Shown in pieces: positions 24,925 through 32,594 of a stretch of 64,000 bases of DNA. The DNA comes from a virus. The stretch covers positions 25,267 through 89,266 of IMG/VR virus record IMGVR_UViG_3300021598_001271; one strand, given 5' to 3'. Below the pieces are notes generated by a model that was not told where the DNA came from, searched no databases, and was given only the letters and a program-made list of their open reading frames with translations. A program made the position numbers and the translations under genes. Positions within the stretch are counted from its first letter, which is position 1. Each line of letters opens with the position of its first letter.

Positions 24925-25108
24925 TCTCGTCTTTTTTTCTATCTTCTAAAATTTCTTTTCTTAATGTTTGTAATAAGTCTTTTAATTCCTGAGCTAATTT
25001 TCTCGCTCTAGTTCCAGCACTCTTGTTACCTTTGTAGTGTTTTCCAGTATCTACAGATAACTCTTCTGTTTTAAGTTTGATTTGCTCAATTGTTGATAAT
25101 TGTTCCAT
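24917..25108 (-). CDS. Hc1-like histone H1 family protein
   Basis: 63 residues. The core YKGNKSAGTRARKLAQELK and LRKEILEDRK matches the Hc1/histone H1-like family of Chlamydia and Bacteroidota (GNKAAGTRxRKxxxELKK...RKEI). Family members bind and compact DNA. A phage copy could condense phage DNA, coat the host nucleoid or influence transcription. No membrane segment. The very basic tail of chlamydial Hc1 is absent, as in Bacteroidota forms. Confidence 0.8.
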   Translation of the reverse strand: MEQLSTIEQIKLKTEELSVDTGKHYKGNKSAGTRARKLAQELKDLLQTLRKEILEDRKKDENA

Positions 25109-25193
25109 CTTATTTAAGATTTGTTTTTTGTGTTTATTAAATTACTAAAATAATAATTTTTCTTTCGTACAAGTAAATAAAACCAAAGTTTTT

Positions 25194-25661
25194 TTATTGT
25201 GAAATATTTTTATCTAATAGTTTATATAGTTCAGTATATAACTCAAGGTCCGATTTAGTAAATGGTATTTTACGATTAAATAGGTCTTTTAAGAAAGAAT
25301 CAATAGAGTCTCTAACGTTGTTATTCTTTTGCGTATAATAAACCTCCATAAAGAAACTATTAAAGTATTCGAAATGGTCCCCTTTGGTATTAAACCTAAC
25401 GTTTTCTTTCTTAAAGTTTTCGATTGTTTTGTTCCAACACCATTCAAAATGTTTTTTCTTATCTTCTTCAGATAACGTGACTTTGGTTTCATAATTAAAA
25501 GATTCGTCACCAAGATACGTTTCTTTCATTAAAGTGAATAACGATACGCAAAAATCGAAAAATAATTCACCTTTTTCAGGTATCATATTATTCATATTAA
25601 ACCAAATCTCAACGTCTTCACTATCCATAGGTTTGGATATCCAATTAAAAAAATTCTCCAT
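25194..25661 (-). CDS. Hypothetical protein, 155 aa
   Basis: MENFFNWISKPMDSEDVEIW, rich in Phe/Trp/Glu, helical, no recognised domain. Its start codon lies in the 3' arm of a perfect 10-bp hairpin (25656-25681), which may block ribosome access or terminate upstream transcripts. Confidence 0.6.
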   Translation of the reverse strand: MENFFNWISKPMDSEDVEIWFNMNNMIPEKGELFFDFCVSLFTLMKETYLGDESFNYETKVTLSEEDKKKHFEWCWNKTIENFKKENVRFNTKGDHFEYFNSFFMEVYYTQKNNNVRDSIDSFLKDLFNRKIPFTKSDLELYTELYKLLDKNISQ

Positions 25662-25681
25662 AGAAATATACTTCTATGGAG
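25656..25681 (-). terminator. Perfect hairpin overlapping a start codon, terminator or attenuator
   Basis: CTCCATAGAA (25656-25665) and TTCTATGGAG (25672-25681) form 10 perfect pairs with a 6-base loop. On the minus strand the 3' arm contains the ATG of the gene at 25661 and is followed by AATTTTTTT. It can serve as a terminator for 25712-26761, a start-codon-masking hairpin, or both. Confidence 0.65.
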
Positions 25682-25711
25682 AATATAATATAAGTTAAAT
25701 AAAATTGTATA

Positions 25712-26761
25712 TTATTGAGTGTTTTTGTTGTAACCCATTAAATGTTTCATTTTATTAAATTCTTCATTTAATAATGGGTTTTCTGTATTTTTGACAGATT
25801 CATCAACGTTATTTAAAACTTCTTGAGCCGTTTTCTTACCTTTTCTACTTTTTAAAGTACCTCTTTCAGTTTTTTCACCAGCGGTGTCAACAGGTTGTGG
25901 TTGTCTCTTATATGAAGCATTCATTTGTTCTTGACCATAAAGATTATCATCAAAATTCTTTTTGAATTTTTTACCCACTTTACTTGGTACAACATTACCC
26001 AACGCTTTACCTTTACTATCAACTTGAGCGTTACCTGTTGTACTATCGCCTGTTAAGTATTTGTCAATTAGTTCATCATTAGGTTTAATCTCATCATAAA
26101 CTAAATTTGTCATACCAGGATATGAAAATGCGTCAATATATTCATCCACCGCATCTGAAGGTGTATATTTTTTAACTTTAGAATCTTTTTCTAAAGAACC
26201 ATTACCTTTAGGAAAGTCTTCAGGATTAGTTTCGTAAGAACCTTTAGTCATATCCTTAAGATAGTCTTTCATTTTTTTAGTAACCGCTTTAATAGCATCT
26301 TCATTTTCTTTTTTATCAGCACTTAAAACTTTTTCAGTTTCACCAAGTCCTTTAGCTTTCTTTTGTTCTAATACTATCTTTTCAATTAAATCAATCATTT
26401 CAGTTTCGGTCAATCTTAAAGTGTCTTTTTTAGACTCTTTAACTGAATATTTTTTACCATCAACTTCAAATTCATCATCACCTTCTTCTTTAGCTTTAGC
26501 TAAAGCCCCTGTAAAAGCATTACCTTCTTCAGTTTCCGCTTCCTCAAGTTCGTTATTTCCCTCACCACAGTACTCTTGAAGTTTACCTAATGGAGTTGAG
26601 TCTTCGTGCATATCAGTATCTTGACCACTAATAGTTACAGGACCGTTAGGATTCCATTCATCAACTTTAGATTTAATTTTAGTAACTAAATCATCGGCTT
26701 TTTCTTGAAGAGATTCCTCTAAAACTCTTTTAACTAGACTGTCTATGTTTAATTTTTTCAT
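25712..26761 (-). CDS. Candidate prohead-core or capsid-internal protein
   Basis: 349 residues. The ATG at 26761 (MKKLNIDSLVKRVLEESLQE) is preferred over a TTG two codons upstream; it also restores the common spacing to the TATTTATA box. The N-terminal helix ends in VLEES. A second copy of the motif, RLTETEMIDLIEKIVLEQ, is internal (about 117-134), and the C-terminus has LLNEEFNKMKHLMGY. The rest is Lys/Glu/Asp-rich and probably disordered. Repeated helix-x-E-[QS] units fit a core protein cut by a prohead protease. A structural role is inferred, not shown. Confidence 0.6.
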   Translation of the reverse strand: MKKLNIDSLVKRVLEESLQEKADDLVTKIKSKVDEWNPNGPVTISGQDTDMHEDSTPLGKLQEYCGEGNNELEEAETEEGNAFTGALAKAKEEGDDEFEVDGKKYSVKESKKDTLRLTETEMIDLIEKIVLEQKKAKGLGETEKVLSADKKENEDAIKAVTKKMKDYLKDMTKGSYETNPEDFPKGNGSLEKDSKVKKYTPSDAVDEYIDAFSYPGMTNLVYDEIKPNDELIDKYLTGDSTTGNAQVDSKGKALGNVVPSKVGKKFKKNFDDNLYGQEQMNASYKRQPQPVDTAGEKTERGTLKSRKGKKTAQEVLNNVDESVKNTENPLLNEEFNKMKHLMGYNKNTQ

Positions 26762-26776
26762 TTTCAATTGTTTTAT

Positions 26777-26784
26777 TATAAATA
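26777..26784 (-). promoter_or_regulatory. TATTTATA box upstream of 25712-26761
   Basis: Coding-strand TATTTATA followed by ATAAAACAAT, ending 15 bases before the ATG at 26761. Confidence 0.5.
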
Positions 26785-26786
26785 TA

Positions 26787-27437
26787 TTAAATCGACGGTT
26801 TGTGTTTATAATTTTCGATTTCGTATTGGATTATTGTTTTTATTACATTCTCACTAATATTATGTTCTTTACTAATTTTAGTGATGACTTTCTTAACTAC
26901 TTCGTTTTCATAAATCTTAAGAGCCTTTATGTCTCCTTGATTACAGTACGGGAAGGTTTTACATTTCTTTTTAATTGTCACGAATTTACCACCAGGAATT
27001 TGAGTTTTTGATTTACCTCTCCAATGTTTTTTGTCGGTAGATTTAGCCCAAGCTGCGGTTGTTGTATATTGACCTGCAGATGCCGCTCCTGTCGCTTCTT
27101 TTGTTTCAACTTTACTAACATTCTTATTAACAATATCTCCCTTTGTGGTTGAGAATAATGGTGCAGAATAACCCCCTGCTGAAGCAGCTCCTGTAGATTC
27201 TTTGTTTTCTTTTTTCTTGGCCTTTCCTTGACAATGAGCTCTTTGTGAAAATCCTTTAGGGTTATTACAGTCAATACTGTCTTTATATTCTTTAGACCAC
27301 TTTTCTTCAACTTCATTCTCAGGTAATTCACCTTTGAAGTCATTATAGGTTTGGAATCCCTCGTTGTCTTTGAATACATCGGCAGATGCAAAAGAACTTG
27401 ATAATTTATCTTTTAATGAATTTATTATGTCTCCCAT
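26787..27437 (-). CDS. Probable virion-associated protein with repeated GAASAG motifs
   Basis: 216 residues. Contains NPKGFSQRAHCQGK (about 59-72) and two related Gly/Ala/Ser segments, STGAASAGGYSAPLF and ATGAASAGQYTTTAAW. Such GAASAG-YSAPLF segments occur in structural proteins of marine T4-like phages as I remember them. The C-terminus is helical and basic. It lies between candidate structural genes. The exact role is unknown. Confidence 0.55.
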   Translation of the reverse strand: MGDIINSLKDKLSSSFASADVFKDNEGFQTYNDFKGELPENEVEEKWSKEYKDSIDCNNPKGFSQRAHCQGKAKKKENKESTGAASAGGYSAPLFSTTKGDIVNKNVSKVETKEATGAASAGQYTTTAAWAKSTDKKHWRGKSKTQIPGGKFVTIKKKCKTFPYCNQGDIKALKIYENEVVKKVITKISKEHNISENVIKTIIQYEIENYKHKPSI

Positions 27438-27442
27438 AGTTG

Positions 27443-27688
27443 TTAAGCGTTTTTAATTCTAGATTCCCAATAGTTTCTGTTTACCCACATAAAATTGTAG
27501 AATTCTCTAAACATTTTTAATACAATGTCTTTAACATCACCTTCAAGTTTACCTCGTTTAATTTCTCTTGCGATGGTATCTAAAAACTTGTCTTCAAATT
27601 GTTTCATAGTAGTATGACCCATAAAGTCTTTAATCTCTTTACGAACCATAATTTCAATTTCTCTTTTATCAGTTTGATTTAAAGCCAT
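27443..27688 (-). CDS. Hypothetical protein, 81 aa
   Basis: MALNQTDKREIEIMVRKEIK, entirely helical, ends FYNFMWVNRNYWESRIKNA. It lies one base from the upstream coding region and 5 bases from the next gene. Probably a small structural or assembly protein, judged only by neighbours. Confidence 0.6.
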   Translation of the reverse strand: MALNQTDKREIEIMVRKEIKDFMGHTTMKQFEDKFLDTIAREIKRGKLEGDVKDIVLKMFREFYNFMWVNRNYWESRIKNA

Positions 27689-27689
27689 T

Positions 27690-28115
27690 TTAGTTTGTTA
27701 TTAATAAAAATGATGTTGCAATGACTCCGACAACAGTCCCTACTTTATACCAAAAAGTAGTTCTTTTTTGTGACTTCAATTCTTTTTGTAAGTCCTTAGT
27801 CATATCATCATATAGTTTAATTTGTTGGTCTTTTTGAGTAATAATAAATTGGTTATTTTTATCTTTATCTTTTAATAAAGATATGATAGTATCTTTCTGA
27901 GATTCTCTCTCTTCAAGTTTAATAACCTTCTCTTGAGTTAATTTTAATTCTTCAACACAACCGTCAAGTTTAATTAAATCTTTCACAACTTGTTTAGCAA
28001 CCTCTTTAGTTAATACTACTTTAGTTGTATCAGTTTTAATCTTATTTGTATCTATCTGCGAAAAACAATTCAAGCTCGTTAAGGCCAAAATTGTCAACAT
28101 TATCAATTTTTTCAT
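27690..28115 (-). CDS. Signal peptide, coiled coil and C-terminal membrane segment, 141 aa
   Basis: MKKLIMLTILALTSLNCFSQ is a signal sequence with a Cys at 17 (a weak lipobox). Residues 40-115 are helical (coiled coil) and TVVGVIATSFLLITN is a terminal hydrophobic segment. The layout suggests an envelope-spanning protein, possibly spanin-like. Its start overlaps the end of the upstream coiled-coil membrane gene by 74 bases in another frame, reminiscent of overlapping Rz/Rz1 pairs. No sequence proof of spanin function. Confidence 0.55.
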   Translation of the reverse strand: MKKLIMLTILALTSLNCFSQIDTNKIKTDTTKVVLTKEVAKQVVKDLIKLDGCVEELKLTQEKVIKLEERESQKDTIISLLKDKDKNNQFIITQKDQQIKLYDDMTKDLQKELKSQKRTTFWYKVGTVVGVIATSFLLITN

Positions 28116-28377
28116 CTGTGTTGTTTTTTACTATAGTTATTGTATTATCTATGTGATGAATTTCCTTAGTTACAATTGCAACTTTTTCATCAACTTTTTC
28201 TATCTTATTATCAATCTCTTTATTAATTACTTGAGCAGAGTCAACTTTAACTTGAATTGAATCTATTTTTTTAACATACCCATCAACGTCAGTTTTAATA
28301 CCATTAGTGTTAAAGATGTTATAAACAACTAAAATAACAACTAAGAATAATAAAACAGTTTCTTTTGTAATTTTCAT
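28042..28377 (-). CDS. N-terminal membrane anchor with coiled coil, 111 aa
   Basis: MKITKETVLLFLVVILVVYN gives one N-terminal membrane segment, followed by a heptad-rich helix (KIDSIQVKVDSAQVINKEID and on). This matches the usual shape of inner-membrane spanins (Rz) and overlaps the next gene by 74 bases. Alternatively it is a generic coil-containing phage membrane protein. Confidence 0.55.
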   Translation of the reverse strand: MKITKETVLLFLVVILVVYNIFNTNGIKTDVDGYVKKIDSIQVKVDSAQVINKEIDNKIEKVDEKVAIVTKEIHHIDNTITIVKNNTDEKIDNVDNFGLNELELFFADRYK

Positions 28378-28378
28378 A

Positions 28379-28984
28379 TTATGGTTGTTGAGTTGGTTTA
28401 GGTGATGTCTTCTTACGAGACGCTAAAACTTTAGCCCATTTAGCTTTAAATTTCTCATAATAAGTGTCTAATTTATTTAGCATATTCAAGAAATTCTCAT
28501 CCACTTTAATCATAGTACCATCGATGTATATTCCGTTATTTTCACCTAATGTAAAATAGTATTGGATATCGAAGTCAATTATCTTACCACCCCATTCAAC
28601 ATCTGTTTTATATACGTTTAAAGGTTCAAAGTCAACTAAGTCAGAAACTTCATTAACAAACTCATCCATAGTTTCTTGGAATGCAGTTTTATCGTCAGTG
28701 GTTAATTCTAAATCAGTACTTTCTTTTCCGTGAAGAGTTATTACACCACCTGAAATTCTATAAGACTGTTGTTTATCCGATTTACTTTCAGTTTCCTTAC
28801 TGTCTTCAATCTCCTTTTCAGCATCTTCAATAGGGTTAATTTTTTGAGTTAAATCCTCTTGTTCAGAGATAATCCCATAAGATTTTCTGATTTCACTAAT
28901 TTCTTCATTTAAACTACTGTTTTTACCTAACATATTGTTAGAAGCCTTTAGTAGTTTTTTTATTTCATCATACGAGTTGTTCAT
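28379..28984 (-). CDS. Possible virion or assembly protein, 201 aa
   Basis: Helical N-terminus MNNSYDEIKKLLKASNNML, then GIISEQEDL (about 37-45, fits [ILV]-x-E-Q), an acidic linker, and a beta-rich C-terminal domain with FVNEVSDLVDFEPLNVY and GENNGIYIDGTMIKVDE. I associate the C-terminal domain with uncharacterised proteins of large Bacteroidota phages. The start overlaps the amidase gene end by 17 bases. Role unknown. Confidence 0.6.
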   Translation of the reverse strand: MNNSYDEIKKLLKASNNMLGKNSSLNEEISEIRKSYGIISEQEDLTQKINPIEDAEKEIEDSKETESKSDKQQSYRISGGVITLHGKESTDLELTTDDKTAFQETMDEFVNEVSDLVDFEPLNVYKTDVEWGGKIIDFDIQYYFTLGENNGIYIDGTMIKVDENFLNMLNKLDTYYEKFKAKWAKVLASRKKTSPKPTQQP

Positions 28985-29573
28985 TTTCTATTTTTTTTAA
29001 AAAGTTTTCGAAATTAAACGCTGGGCTTAAACCAGTGTATTTGGAATCAAAATTACTTTTGGAAACAATTCCTTCAAATCTTTCAATTCCTTCTACCTTG
29101 GTATTATGACCAACACATTTTTTATCTATGGAGTATTCTTTAAATAGAATCTTACAAAGTTCAACACAAGAATTTATTTGTGTCTCGGTGTAAGGTTGCC
29201 AAAAAAAGTAATCTCTCCATTTTCTTTCGTAAACCTGTTCTTTATAAATATCACCAATCCAGTTAACGTAATAATCATTTAACGGCATTTTTTGAAGCCA
29301 CCCCAAATTTTCTAATGAAATGATGATTGAATTTCTATTTATGTTTTCTTCTTGGAAATAATTGGAGAATCCAATTTCAGGTAGTAGTCTATAAATGACA
29401 CCGTCCCTACCTATAATAAAGTTAGGGACTTTGTCATATTTTCCATTATATCTATACTTTAAAGACGATATATAATCTTTTAAATTTCTTGAAGTATGTG
29501 TTAGTATTATTTGTTTTTTTTTCTTTTGTTTTCCAAAACATTTAATACCTTCAATGTTTTCTATTTTAACCAT
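28968..29573 (-). CDS. N-acetylmuramoyl-L-alanine amidase endolysin (Amidase_2 fold)
   Basis: 201 residues. Signature elements: ILTHTSRN with a likely zinc His at 26, FIIGRDGVIYRLLPE (52-66), IIISLENLGW (83-92) and VGHNTKVEG with a second His near 155. An Asp near 175 (FDSKYT) could complete the site. The family cleaves the bond between MurNAc and L-Ala in peptidoglycan. It lies in a run of small membrane/coiled-coil genes, so this is probably the lysis region. No signal peptide, so export would need a holin. Confidence 0.8.
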   Translation of the reverse strand: MVKIENIEGIKCFGKQKKKKQIILTHTSRNLKDYISSLKYRYNGKYDKVPNFIIGRDGVIYRLLPEIGFSNYFQEENINRNSIIISLENLGWLQKMPLNDYYVNWIGDIYKEQVYERKWRDYFFWQPYTETQINSCVELCKILFKEYSIDKKCVGHNTKVEGIERFEGIVSKSNFDSKYTGLSPAFNFENFLKKIENEQLV

Positions 29574-30351
29574 CTCGTCTAAGATAACTCAATCTGTTTA
29601 TTTTAGGAACATTTTGGTTTTCTTCTGGTTGTATTTCTTCTTGGTTATTAAGAATATTATTTAGTTCCTCTTGTTCTTCCATTGTCGGTTGATAAGGTTC
29701 TTGGAAAGAGTCTTCAGTAAATTCTTCGTTAGTCTCTTCTTTTTTAAGGTTTAATATTTTTTCAAATATTTCAAGTTCTTCACTTGTTGGGGTCCATTTG
29801 TCTTTCTCAAATTCAGCTTCAATCTTACCCGCCTTTAAACTTAACTCGTCAATATCAATATCAGGACTAGTTGGTTTGTCTTTCTTTTTTTCTTCTTCCT
29901 CAAACTTAACTAACATATGTAAGAATGATAATGAAATTAATGGTAACATACCACCAGCAAATAACGCTAAGAATCTTTTATGTCCAACAGGGTCTCCTGA
30001 CTCAACTCCAAGGTAACTAACTACAGGGTCTACTAAATCAACCCAGTCTTTGAATGTTTGTCCATTCACATCAATATATTGATAAGCAAAAAAGATGTTA
30101 CCAATAAATTGTATTAATGTTACAATTCCGAATGGGAAATAAACTTTCTTACCCATCTGCGCTGAGATTGCGGCAAGGGCAGATAAAGCAGCGATTTCAA
30201 TACCTATTGAAAGATATATCGCCCAAGATAATGGATTAGATATCCCATACCATTTAGTTACGTGAGATATCGATACAAAGGCAACTGTCAATATTGGTAT
30301 TAGAAACGCTCCGTATATAATACTTTTAAAATTTCTTTGGAACCAATTCAT
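29566..30351 (-). CDS. Multi-pass membrane protein with acidic cytoplasmic tail
   Basis: 261 residues with four hydrophobic segments (about 13-30, 41-62, 71-93, 126-146) and a long acidic tail with heptad-like Glu/Leu patches. It overlaps the endolysin start by 8 bases. Position and membrane topology make a holin-like role possible, but the size and tail are unusual for a holin. Function unknown. Confidence 0.6.
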   Translation of the reverse strand: MNWFQRNFKSIIYGAFLIPILTVAFVSISHVTKWYGISNPLSWAIYLSIGIEIAALSALAAISAQMGKKVYFPFGIVTLIQFIGNIFFAYQYIDVNGQTFKDWVDLVDPVVSYLGVESGDPVGHKRFLALFAGGMLPLISLSFLHMLVKFEEEEKKKDKPTSPDIDIDELSLKAGKIEAEFEKDKWTPTSEELEIFEKILNLKKEETNEEFTEDSFQEPYQPTMEEQEELNNILNNQEEIQPEENQNVPKINRLSYLRRDG

Positions 30352-30635
30352 TATTTACCTGATTTTAATCTTTTTATCTCTTCTTCTATTTGAGTTTGTC
30401 TTTGAACGTCAAGTAATTTTCTGTCGGTTGCTTGAATCATTCTTTTTTCCGCTTCAAGTCCCATAACTTTCAATTCAATATTTAATTCATTCTTAGTGTA
30501 AGTCGAGTCTTTAATTGTTTCGATTTCTTTTCTCATTTTAGCAAGTTCTCTTGAATCTCCACATCCTTTGAAGAAGGATAACAAAGCGATTGTTAAAACG
30601 ATTATTGTAAAGTTGTTTTCAATAAATTTTTTCAT
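30351..30635 (-). CDS. Small membrane-anchored coiled-coil protein, 94 aa
   Basis: Single N-terminal hydrophobic segment (FTIIVLTIALLSFF at 9-22) and then a continuous helix (coiled coil). Its stop overlaps the start of the next gene by one base (TAATG). Resembles the proteins at 27690-28377 in layout. Possible spanin or scaffold component. Confidence 0.55.
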   Translation of the reverse strand: MKKFIENNFTIIVLTIALLSFFKGCGDSRELAKMRKEIETIKDSTYTKNELNIELKVMGLEAEKRMIQATDRKLLDVQRQTQIEEEIKRLKSGK

Positions 30636-30711
30636 AATATACTTTTTTATTAAATTTATGAATATCCTATAAAAAATAAATGGACTATAATAAATAGTCC
30701 ATTTATGTCAT

Positions 30712-31509
30712 TTAGATATAATCAAATAATTCTAAACTTTGGTCTCTAAGCTTCCTAAGAGCCTTTTCCTTAATTTGTCTAACCCTTTCTTTAGTTAGTT
30801 TAAAGTCACCACCAATGTCTTCAAGAGTTCTTGTATTACCAGTCAAACCAAAATAATCTTCAATGATTATTCTCTCACGTTCATCCAAAACATTCAAAGT
30901 ATCCATTAATTTTTGTTTCAATAAATCTTTACTGTTGAATACTTCATCAGGACTATGGGCGTCTTTATTAACGATGATATCCATAAGAGTATCACCCTCC
31001 TCGTTAATACTTCTATCTAATTGGACCATAGATGGTAGATTGGCATATTTTGAGGATATCTCACCAGTACCATTTTCAACCGCTTTCTTTTCCTTTTGAA
31101 CATCCTGAACAACATTAACTGGAAGTCTAATTGTTCTTGCGTTCTCATTCAATGATTGTAGAATCGATTGTTTAACCCACCAAACCGCGTAAGAAATGAA
31201 TCTTAGGTTTTTACTCCAATCAAAGTTTTTGATTGCCTTAATCAAACCTAAGTTACCTTCTGCAATTAGGTCCGCTAAGTCCAATCCTTGGTTTTGATAC
31301 TGTTTAGCAACGGTGATTACAAATCTAAGGTTACCTTCAACAATTTCTTGTTCAATAATTTTTCTCTGAGACTCAGTCAAAGTGTTTGAAGTCATTAGAG
31401 CGGAAAGTTCTTTCTCCCTATCAGGAGTCATAACTTTAATCTTTCTAATATCTTTTAGATACGTGTAAATTTCTTCTTGGTTAATTGGGATTTGGGATTT
31501 TTCTTTCAT
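30712..31509 (-). CDS. Sigma-70 family RNA polymerase sigma factor (primary-like)
   Basis: 265 residues. Region 1.2/2: EIYTYLKDIRKI, NLRFVITVAKQYQNQGL, DLIAEGNLGLIKAI, FISYAVWWVKQSILQ (the DNA-melting region 2.3-2.4), RTIRLPVN. Region 4: LEDIGGDFKLTKERVRQIKEKALRKL (helix-turn-helix). This is the organisation of housekeeping RpoD of Bacteroidota and unlike T4 gp55. It should recognise host-type TTTG/TAnnTTTG promoters. Three bases separate it from the upstream gene, so it is driven by the promoter at 32103-32135. The expected effect is redirection of host polymerase to phage promoters. Confidence 0.92.
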   Translation of the reverse strand: MKEKSQIPINQEEIYTYLKDIRKIKVMTPDREKELSALMTSNTLTESQRKIIEQEIVEGNLRFVITVAKQYQNQGLDLADLIAEGNLGLIKAIKNFDWSKNLRFISYAVWWVKQSILQSLNENARTIRLPVNVVQDVQKEKKAVENGTGEISSKYANLPSMVQLDRSINEEGDTLMDIIVNKDAHSPDEVFNSKDLLKQKLMDTLNVLDERERIIIEDYFGLTGNTRTLEDIGGDFKLTKERVRQIKEKALRKLRDQSLELFDYI

Positions 31510-31512
31510 ATA

Positions 31513-32082
31513 TTATTTTGAAAATGAGTTTAAAAAAGTAAGTTCTTGTTCTGTCAGTGATTTAATTCCTTCTGAGTTAATTTTATCTAAAATGTCATCA
31601 ATACTATAATTAATTTTATTACTACGTTTGATTAAGAGGTCTTCATCGTCTTCGTCTTCATCGAGAATATTCTCCATAAAAGATAAAGTAATGTTCTCCG
31701 CAAGTTCTTTATTAATTTCATCAATAGATTTTTTAAAGTCCTCAGGAATAGAACTTTTAATCTTATCTTTTATTTTGTCGATGTTAGTATTTTCTATCAA
31801 CAAAAACGTGCCTAAATCATTTTCATCCATAGAAACTGACATATTGTCATTATATTCCACAATATAATGAGCTTTAGAACATTTTGTCATAACAATATCA
31901 ATAAAATCTTTTAATTTTACAAATTCTTCGTTAGAACCAAAATGTATTGCGATTGAGTATCCGTCACCTACTCTATATTTCAAAAAGTCACTATGAGTAA
32001 CATCTGAAATGGCATCGACAATATAAGCTATTGTTGCGTAATCTTTAAAATTTCCTTGAGCAAATAAAAGGTATTTCTTCAT
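31513..32082 (-). CDS. Acidic phage protein with DUF6576-like tail, 189 aa
   Basis: N-terminal domain MKKYLLFAQGNFKDYATIAY is unrecognised, beta-rich. The tail SIDDILDKINSEGIKSLTEQ-ELTFLNSFSK resembles the short DUF6576 motif (ILDKIS..G..SLT..E..FL...S) that I know from the C-termini of Bacteroidota rhomboid proteins. It is in an operon with the sigma factor (gap 3 bases), so it may be a regulator of it. No transmembrane segment. Confidence 0.65.
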   Translation of the reverse strand: MKKYLLFAQGNFKDYATIAYIVDAISDVTHSDFLKYRVGDGYSIAIHFGSNEEFVKLKDFIDIVMTKCSKAHYIVEYNDNMSVSMDENDLGTFLLIENTNIDKIKDKIKSSIPEDFKKSIDEINKELAENITLSFMENILDEDEDDEDLLIKRSNKINYSIDDILDKINSEGIKSLTEQELTFLNSFSK

Positions 32083-32102
32083 ATGTTATTTGAATTGTTT
32101 TA

Positions 32103-32135
32103 CAAAGATACGAATATTTATTAGAAAAACACAAA
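32103..32135 (-). promoter_or_regulatory. Promoter of the sigma-factor operon
   Basis: TATCTTTG (32103-32110) and a TTTG (32132-32135) on the minus strand, 21 bases apart rather than 19; the leader reads TAAAACAATTC. It is divergent from the gene at 32140, whose own TATTTATT element lies inside the same 58 bases. Confidence 0.6.
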
Positions 32136-32139
32136 AATT

Positions 32140-32562
32140 ATGAAGAAAAAAATTTATCTATCGGAATCGGAATTAATTTCGGTAATAAAAAAAATGGCCA
32201 TAATTAGTAAATCTAAGGAAAATTCAGTTAACGAACAAGTTAATGATGAAGAAGAAGATGACTATAACCCAAGACAAGACTTAATTAATACTTTAAAATC
32301 AAAAATAGATTCTGATGAAGATTTTGATGAATCTGATATAAGAGACATTTATGATGATGGTAAACCATTTAGAAGTGGTAGAGGTTCAATATATGTTGAC
32401 ATTATGGTACCTGAGACCGATGATAAAGAATTTGACAGAGCGGTCGCTAAAAAAATGTTAGAGTACTACTCAAAACAAATTAAAGATGAAAATTACGTTG
32501 GTGGAGTTGGTTTCAAAAATAGAGGAAATTTAATAAAACCTTACGACAATATGGATTTCTAA
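32140..32562 (+). CDS. Small acidic protein with capsid-targeting-like N-terminus
   Basis: 140 residues. MKKKIYLSESELISVIKKMA is a short amphipathic helix, followed by SVNEQVND (V-x-E-Q), then an acidic segment and a small alpha/beta domain. TATTTATT lies 18 bases upstream of the ATG. It forms a single-gene unit closed by a bidirectional terminator. Similar N-termini occur at 4178, 6149, 11314, 14051, 19578 and 25712. Confidence 0.6.
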   Translation: MKKKIYLSESELISVIKKMAIISKSKENSVNEQVNDEEEDDYNPRQDLINTLKSKIDSDEDFDESDIRDIYDDGKPFRSGRGSIYVDIMVPETDDKEFDRAVAKKMLEYYSKQIKDENYVGGVGFKNRGNLIKPYDNMDF

Positions 32563-32570
32563 AAATAAAA

Positions 32571-32594
32571 ACCCCGATTTCTCGGGGTTTTTTT
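32571..32594. terminator. Bidirectional terminator between convergent genes
   Basis: ACCCCGA (32571-32577), loop TTTC, TCGGGGT (32582-32588), followed by T on the plus strand and by T on the minus strand. Confidence 0.88.
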
